64,000 bases of DNA, from assembly GCF_000972845.2 (NCBI RefSeq), contig NC_040020.1, positions 3,472,669 to 3,536,668 on the forward strand, read 5' to 3'. Position numbers and translations under genes: made by a program. Below are positions 41,748 through 52,221 of the stretch, piece after piece. Numbering within the stretch: the stretch's first letter is position 1; each line of letters starts with the position of its first letter. The stretch is from Larimichthys crocea (Eukaryota; Chordata; Actinopteri; Sciaenidae). The notes under the pieces are model-generated. The model made no database searches. It was given only the letters and a program-made list of their open reading frames with translations, and had not been told where the DNA came from.

Positions 41748-42073
41748 TAGTACTGACTGAATGAATGTGTTGACAGCTGATGGCGCTGTGGAGCTTGGCT
41801 TTGCTTTAGCAGCACACAAGGAAAGAAGAGGACCTGGAGGAAGTGCGCACCGACCACATCAGCGTGGTTTCATTCAAATCGCGCATTACTTCACATTAAC
41901 TGAAGCTGCTGTGAGTATCTCAGTGTCATTTCATTCACCGGGTCCGGATTGGTGTTTTAGCACAACATGTTGTTGTTGCCATGCTTAAAAAGACACTTAA
42001 AAAGCGAAAGTATTGCGGGGGGACCAACCTAGGGTTGTAATATGGGGTACTGCAACAAGAAGAAGAAGAGCTG

Positions 42074-42078
<5 letters not shown>

Positions 42079-42120
<42 letters not shown>
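42079..42120. repeat. (GT)n microsatellite
   Basis: An uninterrupted GT dinucleotide run of about 21 units. The open frames across it on both strands are artefacts of the repeat. Confidence 0.95.
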
Positions 42121-42121
<1 letters not shown>

Positions 42122-42187
42122 GCATGGTCTAGTGCTGCAGGTTTCATACATGCATGACTACATCATGACAAATTGTATCATGGTTAC

Positions 42188-42273
42188 TTTACATTACAAT
42201 ATTCTTTTTATATATCATGCCACTTTTATCTTTACATTACAATATTCTTTTTATATATCATGCCACTTTTATC
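42188..42273. repeat. Exact 43-bp tandem duplication
   Basis: Two identical adjacent copies, 42188-42230 and 42231-42273, of a unit starting TTTACATTACAATATTC. Confidence 0.9.
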
Positions 42274-42284
42274 CTCATATTTTT

Positions 42285-42482
42285 CTGTTTTAAAGGTTGA
42301 TTGTTTTTTGTGTTTGTTGTGTAGGTTATAGATATTTCTGTCTGTTTATTGTGTTTGGTTTTTTTTTGCCTTTTCTACTTTGTTCTAATTCTGTAGTGTA
42401 TGCTACACTTTCCTCTGCTGCTGTAACAAGTAAATATCCCTGTGGTGGGATGAATAAAGTATATCTAATCTAATCTAATCTA
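42285..42482 (+). repeat. L2/CR1-like LINE 3' tail, plus orientation
   Basis: The reverse complement closely matches 17650-17845. It ends GGGATGAATAAAGTATATC followed by four (TAATC)-type repeats, a microsatellite-like 3' tail typical of L2/CR1 insertions. Confidence 0.75.
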
Positions 42483-42544
42483 AATCAGATCAGACCTATA
42501 CAGCACCCTGACCAAAGAGTTTACAATAATGTGACAAGTAATAA

Positions 42545-42775
42545 GCAGCAGTAGCTCAGTCTGCAGGGACTTGGCTTTGGCCGGTTCAAGTCCAGTATGG
42601 ACTAAAAGTGGACTGGTAGCTGGAGGGGGTGCCAGTTCACCTCCTGCACACTGCCGAGGTGCCCCTGAGCAAGACACCGAACCCCCAACAACTGCTCGCA
42701 GGGCGCCACTCTGGGTGACGTCTCTCTCCACATTTGCATGTGTATGAGCCCTTTGTGCCTCTTTCTCTTCTTCTT
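42545..42775 (+). repeat. tRNA-derived SINE, plus orientation
   Basis: The head has an A-box-like TAGCTCAGTCTG and a B box GGTTCAAGTCC (42583-42593), as in a tRNA gene. The body includes GCCAGTTCACCTCCTGCACA and CTGAGCAAGACACCGAACCC, known from abundant fish SINEs, with a TTC-rich tail. It is not a functional tRNA gene, because no anticodon arm or acceptor stem is evident. Confidence 0.8.
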
Positions 42776-43528
42776 CTAATTCTTAATGGATATATTGATT
42801 TTCTTTTTATGTGAAGCACACTCTTGTATTAAAGACACTGTAGCTGACGATGTGCACACTTGTGCTGAGCCTTGTTTCTAGTCATAAAACTTCTTATTTT
42901 CTAGTTATGTTGTTAAATTATTTACAATAACCATGTTGCTGAGTACTGTCACCCGAGCGTTTTATCCAATCTCAGTACTTCATTCGTGGTTCTGATAATG
43001 TTTCATGTGTCATAGCTGGAAACAACCTGGAAACCTCAGTGTTAACAGAGACAGATAGTAACCAGCATCATCATACAGGTTATATAGAGGCGATACGGAG
43101 GTTGGCTACTAGGCATCTTCTACAAACTTTTTCACACAAACTCTGAAATAATAAGCTTCGATATAACAGGCGACATGCTGCCAACAGAATTGTTATGTGA
43201 GCGTTGTTTGAGTAAGACGATGTATCTGTGCTCACCTCAAACCTGCATCTCATCCGTCCACTCTCTGTCTGTCTCTTTTTACCTCTGCTGTCTCTTTTTA
43301 TCGGCAGGTGTGTGCATAAACCTTCTCCTGTTGTTTCTTTTTGTGGTACAACACTTCCCTTTAGAACAGTGAGTGCTACCTCCAGCTGGCTGAGTTTAAT
43401 TTAGAACACAGAAAAGTAGCGGGAACATAATTTTAGCAGTTTTTGAAAATTGGGGAAATGTGCATGTAAACACATTTCGGAAGCTAATCACTCCTTGCAT
43501 CTGTTTTTTCTCCACAGTACTCTTTACG

Positions 43529-46500
43529 ATGACGCACACAGAGGTAAAGCAACACCCGTCCCTCTATCTTGAAGTCTGTTGCCAAAATGAGAAGCCACGT
43601 CTTCCGCTGCACACCTCCATCGCCTTGTTTCTCCTGTCGTACTGTGATTGCAAGTCTTTCAGAGTTTTTCTGGTTTTCACCAACCCTGCCACCTCCCAGT
43701 CATTGAAGAGTCAGATACCAGAGTCTCTGGATGTGTCTGACATTCAGTTGAAGGATCTGCCCCATTTGGTTAGAGGCTGCCGTCTCCCCGCTGTTCTGGA
43801 TGAGACTGGGATGCTCTGCAGGGCCGGGCTGGCGGTGGTCCTTAGACACATCATCAACAAGACCTTAGAGGCAGACCCCTCGAGGAATGATGTGTTGGCT
43901 CTGCTGGGATTCAAGAAGACCTGTCTAAAGGCCTGCGCTGAGGTTAGTGGCAAGCAAAGACACAAATGTCCAAAGTATAAGAAAGGAAAAGAAACTTCTT
44001 CTTCTTGGTGATAGTGGAAACTTCTTTAAGAGACAGAAACCTTGAGCAGAACCAAGCTCATGGTGGGCAGCCATCTGCCATGACCGGTTGAGTTTATAGA
44101 GGGGGAGAAGGGAGGATAGATTTAGAGAAAGAGGCCAAGAGACAATGTTGGTGGCGGCTTTTTTGAGGATCAAGACTGAGCATTTTAGGAAAAGATTACC
44201 AGAGCAACCTACTACTCATCTTTAATAGAGGAAAACAAGAATAACCCTGGGTTTCTTTTCAGCTCTGTAGCCAGGCTGACAGAGACCCTTTAGGTCTCGG
44301 TAGCATTGACTTCATGAGCTTGTTTAATGATAAAATTATAAACAGTAGAGAAAAAAAAATCATCACTTCTTGCCAAACACCAATCTGCCTTCTTACACAG
44401 GAAGCTTAGAAACAGCTGTCAAACCTGATATATATTTAAACTGTTTTTGTCACATCGACCTTCACCAAATAACTTTAATGATTTCTTCATCCATGCCGTC
44501 AACCTGTCTTTTGGAGACCATCCCAACGAGGCTGCTCAAGGACGTTTTACCTTTTCTTAACACTTCTTTATTGAATATGACTAATCTGTCATTATTATCA
44601 GGATATGTACCACAGTCGTTTAAAGTAGCTGTAATTAAACCTCTTCTTTAAAAGCCCACTCTGAGGTTCACAGAGGTTTTAGTCAATTACAGATCCCTTT
44701 TTCTCTAAGATACTTGAGAAAGTTATGTCACTTTATCCAAAAGACAGTTTATTCACATATTTTCAGTCAGCATGTGAAGTGCATCATACCACAGAGACAG
44801 CACAGTTACAAATGACCTTCTTGTCTTGTTAGATTTGAGTGCTACATTTGAGACCATTGAACCATCAGATTCTTTTACACAGACTTGAACATCTAACTGG
44901 CATTAAATTAACCACGCTAAGCTGGTTTAAGTCTTATTTTTCAGATCAATCTCAAGTTTGTTCATGTTAATGATGAATCTTCCATGCACACCAAAGTTAG
45001 TCATGGAGCTCCACAAGGTTCTGTGCTCGGACCACTTTTATTCGGCTTATATATGCTTTCCTTTGGGGAACATTTTTAGAAACCACTCTATTAACTTTCA
45101 CTGTTGTGCCAATGATACTGTTTTTCTAATGTTTCTTTCTAAACATATTATCCTTGATCAGAATATGTCTTAACGTTCACATAAAACTAATTTCAAGGAC
45201 TGTCTTTTTACACCTACGTAACATTGCAGAAATCAGCCTATATGGTTTGGATGAAGAAATCGTCCATACCATATAGGTGAAGTAAGTTAGTCGGTGAAGG
45301 CCTCCTGTGTCTGAAGATAAATTGGTGCCTGTTGAGGGCAGGGGGTTGTCTCTAGTAGTTATAATTTTATCATTAAAGAAGCTCATGAAGTCATTACTAC
45401 TGAGACCTAAAGGGACACATGGCTCAAAGGTGCTGTGTCTCTCTGTCAGCCTGGCTACAGTGAAAAGAAACCTGAGGCTGTTCTTATTTTCCTCTATCAG
45501 TGATGAGTAATAGGCTACTCCGGTATTATGTGGAGCCTTGCTGTATTGTTGAACACTATTTTGCCAGACCAAATGAGATTCTTCCAGTTTGGTGGAACAC
45601 CATCTGCTTTCAAATTTCCACACCTTTCGCATTCATTCAATGCGTCTGGGTTTTTTTTCCATCGCTAACATATTCTTCATCACACAGCCAGTAAGACAAA
45701 ATGAATCAATATTATAATCTGATTGTAATTTAGAAGACAGATAACCACATTTGATCCTCTTATTTTGTGCTTTTATTACGGAGGTCAATTTAAGTTTTTA
45801 ATAGTTTTTTATGATTTTTCTTTTAAGTAATTTAGATTTTCAGGGCAGAGACACGGACTCTATAGAGATTTTGGTTTAATGGAAGCACATAAGCGTGTAG
45901 GACTGCAGCTCTGCCCCCTGGTCTCGGTTGTCATGGTTTAGGTCAACTAATAAACTCTGTTTTCTCGACATAATCAGATCAGGTTTTCCCCAGAAAGTCC
46001 TCCAATTAACTATTTCTCTTTTCCTGAAATATGGTGTGAAGTTAAATAATTCGTCACCAGAAACGTCCTGAGAGATTGTTTGGAAAATACAGACCCTTCA
46101 ACGAAAGCCATTGCTTGTTGTTCAGTTGATTGTGGTTTAAAGTTGTCAGTGGTTCTACCGTTTCAGTTCGTTACAGCATGTTACTTAGGGTCAGCAGCAT
46201 TACACTGGGACAGACATCAATATAACATAACGCAATAATAAATAGTTAACCAGTGTCTTTCAAGACAGTGCTGTGTTCTCTAAAATCTTTCTTTTCCTGC
46301 CTCTCAGGTGAGTAAGTGGACCAGACTTTGTGAAATTGGCATCCCCTCTGCCGTTGAAGAGCACCTCAAAAATTCTGCAAATCAATATCAGCAGCAGCTG
46401 CCTCTCTCCATCCTCACCCTGGAGCGAAGGCTAGCGGAGCCTGTCAAAGTCCACAATGACGATAAAATACGGAGACAGAAACTCCAAGAGCAGAGACGGA

Positions 46501-49500
46501 ATGAAAAGAAGTCCTCCCCTGCAGGCCAAGGGAACCCAGACTCTGAGTCCGAACCCGGGCAGTCAGCTCAGGTCTCTGAGGGACTCGAGCTTAGGACTGC
46601 TCTGGCCAAACTGTCTGTGGATTCAGTTCCAACTTCGACCACCAGAGAGAACTCTGAGATCAGGAAAGTGAAGACTACAGATCTGCCTCCGCTGGAGCAT
46701 GTGTTTGCTGAAGGACTGTACTTCACTCTGACTGATGTGGTGCTGCTGCCATGCATCTATCAGTACTTGGTAAGGGCCTTGGAGTTTATGATTTATGTTT
46801 GAGGAAATTGACCCTGCTCTTATGGATGCCTTAAGTTATTGCCTAATTTGGATCCATGAATGCACGTCAAATGCTCATTTCATTTTAGTATCAGTGGCTA
46901 TATTTCCTGTATAAGCTTAGACTTTAACTATGAACTCTATAAAATTTACACCCATTAAGCAAAACACCCACTAATATGCCATGCGCAATCAAGTCTTCGT
47001 CTGTCAGCATAAACAGTTGCGGACATGACTTTAGTCTGATATCACCTCATGAAGATGGTGCCATTCATGATACAGAACCAACCCCCACCCTCCACACATA
47101 TATACTGTTTTTTTTTTTTTATGTCTTTATTATGATGACCCGTCAAATTATGCATGACTCATGGCTTTGACACTCTGGTCAGGGTGAGCAGACAGTACAC
47201 CCGGCTCCTTTCAGACCCATCCAGGCAGAAACTTGAGTTAAGAAGAGTCGCTGCATCAGACTTGGCACAGGTTTTTGCTCTCAAAGGTGGTCTTAGAGGC
47301 ACCTGGCAAAGAGTGATAACAGTGTACGAGAGGGTTTCTATTCAAATGCAGCAGGTTGAAATGCATTTCAATGACTTTGTCATGGGAACGTTTTTCTCTC
47401 TGCAACAGATCAAGAACTGGTGGGTTGTTGTGTTGACCTGAAACTTTTTTTTTCTTTTTTTTTTTGCAAGACTTCAAAAGCTCCCAAACATTTTCTGAAT
47501 ATTCATGACCTATAATGATTGCATATTTTATAAGAACGCTTGCTAGCAACAATTAAAGAGACCAGACAGTGGCCACGGCTGTTTAGTTCAATAGTATATT
47601 GTTATTGATCAGGAAGGCTGCACTGTCAGGCAATGAAGTGGGTCCCAACCTCCATTTCACCCTTCAGCCGTCCCCAACTATTCCCTGACTGTGGGAATGG
47701 ACTGAAGTTCTCACAATGAGGCTTTTAGTAGTCAGCTGTGCTCCAGTGGTTTCCAGTTTCACACTCAGCCTAGCGTGTCTCCTCTTAACGGCCATCACTG
47801 TCCACACGACACATGCAGCTACGGCGGATCCTTTCCACTCCACCCACTAGCCGTACTTCAGAGTGCCCCTCTTCTCCCTCTACGTCTGCGTACCCCTCTT
47901 TGTCTCATTCTTCTGTCTTTCACACACAGTCACACACGGCGACACAGCTCCTCTGATCATGTCTCTGTTTGTGTCTTTACCCTCCCCATCTGCCAACGCT
48001 GTTTTGATGTTTTTCCCTGCCGGCCCTCCCCGCCCCTCGTGTCTGTCCATCCACCAGTCTGATGAGTGAATCCTAGTGGAACCTGACATCTCGCTCCACT
48101 GGAGATGACATGCCAGATGAGCCACTTAATCAATATCTCCTTGTTTTTTCTCTTTCTTATTCTTATTTTTTGTTGTTGTCTTTCGATAGTGTTCCCTCCA
48201 GGCCCACGCTGCGAAAGCTCTACATCAACTCCCTCACCTGCTGCGCTGGTACAGCCGTGTTCAAGAGGTACCCGGGGTCCTTAAGGCAGCAGAGGCCTGC
48301 GGGATGTCTCTTTCCGTCCCCCAAGTTCCCACGTCTAGCCTCCAAGTATCGTCAGCAGAAGATGAGCCAACTAGCCTATTGGAGGAGGAAGAAGGCCAGG
48401 AGATGACCACGGAGCCTCCCTTTGTCGGTGGCCCGAGACCCACAATGACTAAACTTAAAGTAAATTATTAAATCTCCTTACTTATTTCTCATCACGCCTA
48501 AGTGGTGTCCAAACATACCTGCTTTAAGACACATACACAGGCTGTAGGTATAAGGAGCTGTCTCCTAGTGTCCCTTCACAGCACAGCACAGGGGGTTGTG
48601 AGTCTCCAACTGGTTGTTAACTATTATCCCTGTAATTTCATGCACCAATTTTCTGCTGACAACCCCGTCAAGAGTGTAGCTCTAAGTTAATATTTTGGCT
48701 TCTGGGAGACTTTCTTAATCGTTGGATTTTTTTGTCTTTCTGCCAATGTGTCTGTTTAAAGGTTTTCAGGCTTGTCTGTGTACACGATTTCCCTCTCACA
48801 GAGGTAGGTTGTATGACAGTATATTTATCAGTCAAGACAAACTATCCGACCTATAACTGGCCTTTCTGAAAAGAAAGAAAAAAACTGAATTTGTGTACAA
48901 GAATAGTATTCTACCACCCTCAGTGCATCATAAAATGCACAATTCAGTATTCTCAGTGGATCCTGTTGCCGCTTGCAATAGTGCAGACAATGCACATTCA
49001 ACTCATCTTCATTTCAGGTGCAATAAAAACAACAAATGCAGTCCAAAACAAAGCAAGATTTTATAGCCGGACTAAGTAGTTCGAAGTAATGACTGAAAAT
49101 CTTAGTGTAAAGAGACAAGATGGCACACAATAGTCGCGTAATGTGTCCACGCTCTTAAAATGCAGTTCCCTCAGGAAGCCCTGGCAAGACACGCACATTT
49201 ATAGCTTCCCTAGCTCCATAACACAGCAAATATTGCCGCTGCAAAATATTTTGGACTGGCTTTTCCAGCAGGAGATAAGCAGGCCCAGCTGTTTAAAAGG
49301 GAGGCTGTCTGCTCAGCCCTGACTAACCACTCTTTACTCAGCCTTCAGACTGTTTTCTTGGCCTTGTTGCTCTGCTCTCTCAGCAAAGATATTTCTGTGA
49401 TTTCCTGCTGGCTAAGTGTCTATAACAATGTGATTTTTAAGGACAGGCAAGAGAGGAAAGGGGAGTAAGTGCTCGGGGAGTTTGGATGAGCTGGGTGGTC

Positions 49501-52221
49501 AGGTTGGGGATGTGCCTTTTAAACATGTTGCCGGAGGAAATTCAGCTAGGCATAGATGTGCTCAAATGACAGTTTTCATGGCAGGTTGAAATCAGACATT
49601 AAAACTGAGAGGAATGTTCACACACACACACACAATGGCCACCATTCTCTCTTTGCGTAGAGGGATTACAAGGATGGCTGCGTGTCGCCACCATCATGTC
49701 TGCACTGCAGCTGTTATGTTGTCAATGTGTGTGTATGTGTGTGTGTGCGCATATGTCCTCATATATGACTCTGTGTGTGTGTGTCCCAGTGCAAGTACAT
49801 AAAGACAGAGAGATCTGCCGCCTGACACTGTGACACGCGATCCTTCCCTGCTGCTAACCAGAAGCACCGGGCTCATCTCACTACACAATCCACAATATAA
49901 ATGGCTCATAAACTCTCCCTCTTTCGCACTTCAGTTCACACACACCGATGCATGCCAGTCAAACTGCCTGTGCAGTGAGCTGTAGAGGCGCGACCCCGTG
50001 ATCCAAATGTAAATAAGAGGCTAAAGCCCGGCTGCAATCACTCACATATTAATTGACAGGTCATTATGTGCGGATGCTAACGCGAGACAACAATTCAATG
50101 TGTGAAAGCAGTCAAACATGGGAGTGATCCAGGAAAGGAGAATTACAGAGTTAATAGGATGAGTTGCATCAAAATTCAGGGGAAATCTTGGATTTTCTGT
50201 CAGAAGAATGAGACTCTGCTGTTCAAAAACTGGGATTACTGAAAGTCTGTGTCTGTCTGTGTCTGTCCCTGTGCTCAAAACCACCAAGCTATATGTCTCT
50301 CTCTTTTCAGTCCTCACTTGAGCATAAGGTTTTGGCCATTGTTTACCTCAAGAAGGTGCCAGCTTCAAACTCCTCAACATTATCTTGCACCAGGTGTTCT
50401 TTGCACGAACAAAGTTTCCTTTTACTTAATGCAATGGTGCATTTTGAAAATGTGGTCCGAGCAACATCGACGTCAATATTTGATCTCTTGCTACCACAGT
50501 GCTGCCTGCTTGTCTCTTTGTACATGTTTTTATTTGAGATCTTGTCTTGCCAGAATGTGGCATCTATTATTGAAGACAGAAATTGTGTCTTTTCCACATC
50601 CCCTCTATCAACCTGCCAACATTTTCTTCACCAAAGCAGCACTAAATTGCGGCTGAATAGCTTGATCTGGTCTCAAACTTGTTTTTGCGCTCTAAGTCTC
50701 AAGTATTGAGTTTAACTGTTGTTACCATTTACCAGTGAAACATGATGCTTTCTCTAAAATCATACTCTGGCTTTCCAGATTCCATTTTTGATGTGGCCAT
50801 AAGTATATTCATGATTTTATTTTATTTTTTTTAGCAATTTCATACAGTCCGACAATCTTTATCAAGACTAAGACTACTTACTTTGTACTATATAGATATT
50901 AAGTATACATTTAAAACATTTGCACAGTCAACTTCCGTGCTTTTAAATGTGCTAATATATTTTAATACATTACCTACATTAAGTATTTCAATAGAATTAA
51001 ACTCAGTCATTAACAGTCATTTTTCACCGTATCTTAAATCAATTCTGGCTTTTCATAAGTCCAACAGTACTTACTTTCTGAAATACCTCTCATGCCTTTA
51101 CCCCGTGATGAGAAAAATACTGTGTGAAACTTACAATTGCTTACAGTTGTGTGTCAAGAAAGTGGTGATTTATAGGGCAATTTTTAGGCTACAATTTGTG
51201 GTGTTCTTGCATTATATTGTAAGACGTTTCCAATATTTTTTTTGCTCCGAGAATAGAATATTTTGATATATTTTAATGTAACACAACACCATGCAGTTCA
51301 GCCCCACGGTGACATAGTCAACACACAAACAGCTGAAAGTAGTAGAGTCAGCAAAAATGTAACATTTTCAGTGTCACAGTGTTTATTGCAGGGCTTGTAT
51401 TGCATTTCATTACATCATACAGACGTTAATATATTTGTATCTCAGTGTATAGACTCAAGTTGTTTATTTGTTTAACTGTATATGCTGTCAATATGCTATA
51501 ATAGGAAAAATACTGACAATAATTCTGCATTATTATTGGACCTCTATAATGCAGTTTTTATTTTTAAACTTGGATATCATTAAATGATGTATTGCCACAA
51601 TAGTTGTAGTGACAAAACAAATAGGAATATATAATATTTGAAACGTTTCTACTGCAAGGAAAGACTCAAATGGGGCATCATTAGTGTAATTATCAGATAC
51701 CATTTCATATTTATTATATATTATTTATTATTGCCATTTCATCAGCAACACCAATTCTCCTGCCTTTTATAGACTTTGCTGAAGCACATGGTTGTTCTAA
51801 TTTATAATTATCAAGGTCGAGAGGGACGAAAAAATTATTTTTTTTCCAGTAATGTGTTCTGGATGTAAGATTCTCGATGAGTTTGTACTGTACTGGTGAA
51901 ACATTTGCTCTCTCTTGAGACCATAATATGTGCAGTAGCAGTGTTTATGTTCTCAAGGATATAGCTTTAGATCAGTATAAGCAGGCTAACAAAGGGCTTG
52001 TTCAAGAACAGTTTTTTTATATCGCTTTATCACAACCATTTGGACCACAGAACCTCAAGGCAATACACAGGTTTCTATGGTAACCTGTGTATTTGTGTGT
52101 GTGTGTGTGTGTGTGTTCCTCCCCTAGGAAAATGGCATCGAAGCAGTGTTCACTCCTCATCCTTGCCCCGACTGGACCCTCCCATGGGACAGCTTACCAG
52201 GAGCCATCAACCCTACTGAAG
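43529..52221 (+). CDS. gstcd: Glutathione S-transferase C-terminal domain-containing protein (partial: first four coding exons)
   Basis: Coding exons: 43529-43942, 46308-46769, 48190-48459 and 52128-52221. They give 413 residues plus one base of the next codon and join in phase. The N-terminus carries PLHTSIALFLLSYCDCKSF and GLAVVLRHIINKTLEADP. LGFKKTCLKACAEVSKWTRLCE follows. A Lys/Gln/Ser-rich linker comes next, then DLPPLEHVFAEGLYFTLTDVVLLPCIYQYL, the GST-C-like part. The last exons have WYSRVQEVPGV, FVGGPRPTMTKLK and FTPHPCPDWTLPWDSLPGAINP. All match human GSTCD in order. The family's C-terminal methyltransferase-like half (DFCSGGGHVG in human) is not in the window as far as I can see. The molecular activity of GSTCD is not well established. 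The start ATG at 43529 is 11 bases after an acceptor (43518), so the 5' UTR is split. Confidence 0.93.
43985..44180. repeat. Interspersed repeat fragment in gstcd intron
   Basis: Includes GAGACAGAAACCTTGAGCAG, CCAAGCTCATGGTGGGCAGC and GCCAAGAGACAATGTT, familiar from abundant fish interspersed elements. It abuts the LINE fragment on its right. The class is not determined. Confidence 0.5.
44180..45175 (+). mobile_element. L2-clade LINE fragment (ORF2 connector and reverse transcriptase), degenerate
   Basis: In-frame pieces include YYSSLIEENKN, TCLLETIPTRLLKDVLPFLN, GYVPQSFKVAVIKPLL and PQGSVLGPLLF. This is the L2/Maui RT order. It is broken by frameshifts and stops. The YADD box is altered (reads like CANDT) and the 3' end is missing. 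It is non-functional and inserted in gstcd intron 2 (counted from the coding start). Confidence 0.85.
45177..45640 (-). mobile_element. L2-clade LINE fragment in inverted orientation
   Basis: The minus-strand frame carries RWCSTKLEESHLVWQNSVQQ, YYSSLIEENKNSLRFLF and SSNDFMSFFNDKIITTRDN. These come from the region just before the RT of the same LINE family as 44180-45175. The two fragments share the SLIEENKN segment in opposite orientations, forming an inverted pair within one intron. Confidence 0.8.
46770..48189 (+). other. gstcd: gstcd intron
   Basis: GT-AG intron of about 1.4 kb with poly-T tracts near 47110 and 47445. No exon or recognisable element is seen. The open frames at 47154-47441 and 47775-48062 have no family features. 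Confidence 0.7.
48460..52127 (+). other. gstcd: gstcd intron with candidate conserved non-coding stretches
   Basis: GT-AG intron of about 3.7 kb. No exon is supported. The part at 49980-50200 has a high-complexity look with homeodomain-type ATTAAT sites. The intron ends with a (GT)n run at about 52093-52115 directly in front of the splice acceptor (52126-52127). Confidence 0.6.
52093..52127 (+). other. gstcd: (GT)n tract inside a gstcd splice acceptor region
   Basis: About 11 GT units lie a dozen bases upstream of CCCCTAG/GAA. The normal pyrimidine tract is reduced to TTCCTCCCCT. The exon itself is well supported by its protein match. Confidence 0.8.

Larger units (their letters stand above)
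40621..43517. other. Interval upstream of the gstcd coding exons
   Basis: No coding exon is supported. It must include the gstcd 5' non-coding exon(s) and first intron, but I could not place them. Much of it is repeat: the 40955-41225 element, ATT and GT arrays, a 43-bp duplication, a LINE tail and a SINE. Confidence 0.6.

Noticed and set aside
42545..42620. tRNA gene
   Set aside because: The A and B boxes are present, but no foldable cloverleaf follows, and the downstream body matches a SINE.
44370..45173. Host protein-coding gene in gstcd intron
   Set aside because: The frames are degenerate L2 LINE ORF2 with stops and frameshifts.
47775..48125. Overlapping open frames on both strands (95 and 81 aa) left of a gstcd exon
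   Set aside because: Pyrimidine-rich, feature-less intron sequence with no conserved motif and no usable splice sites linking to gstcd.
50249..50709. Two overlapping frames of about 135 aa
   Set aside because: No family similarity and no splice or start context. Chance frames in intron are expected at this length.
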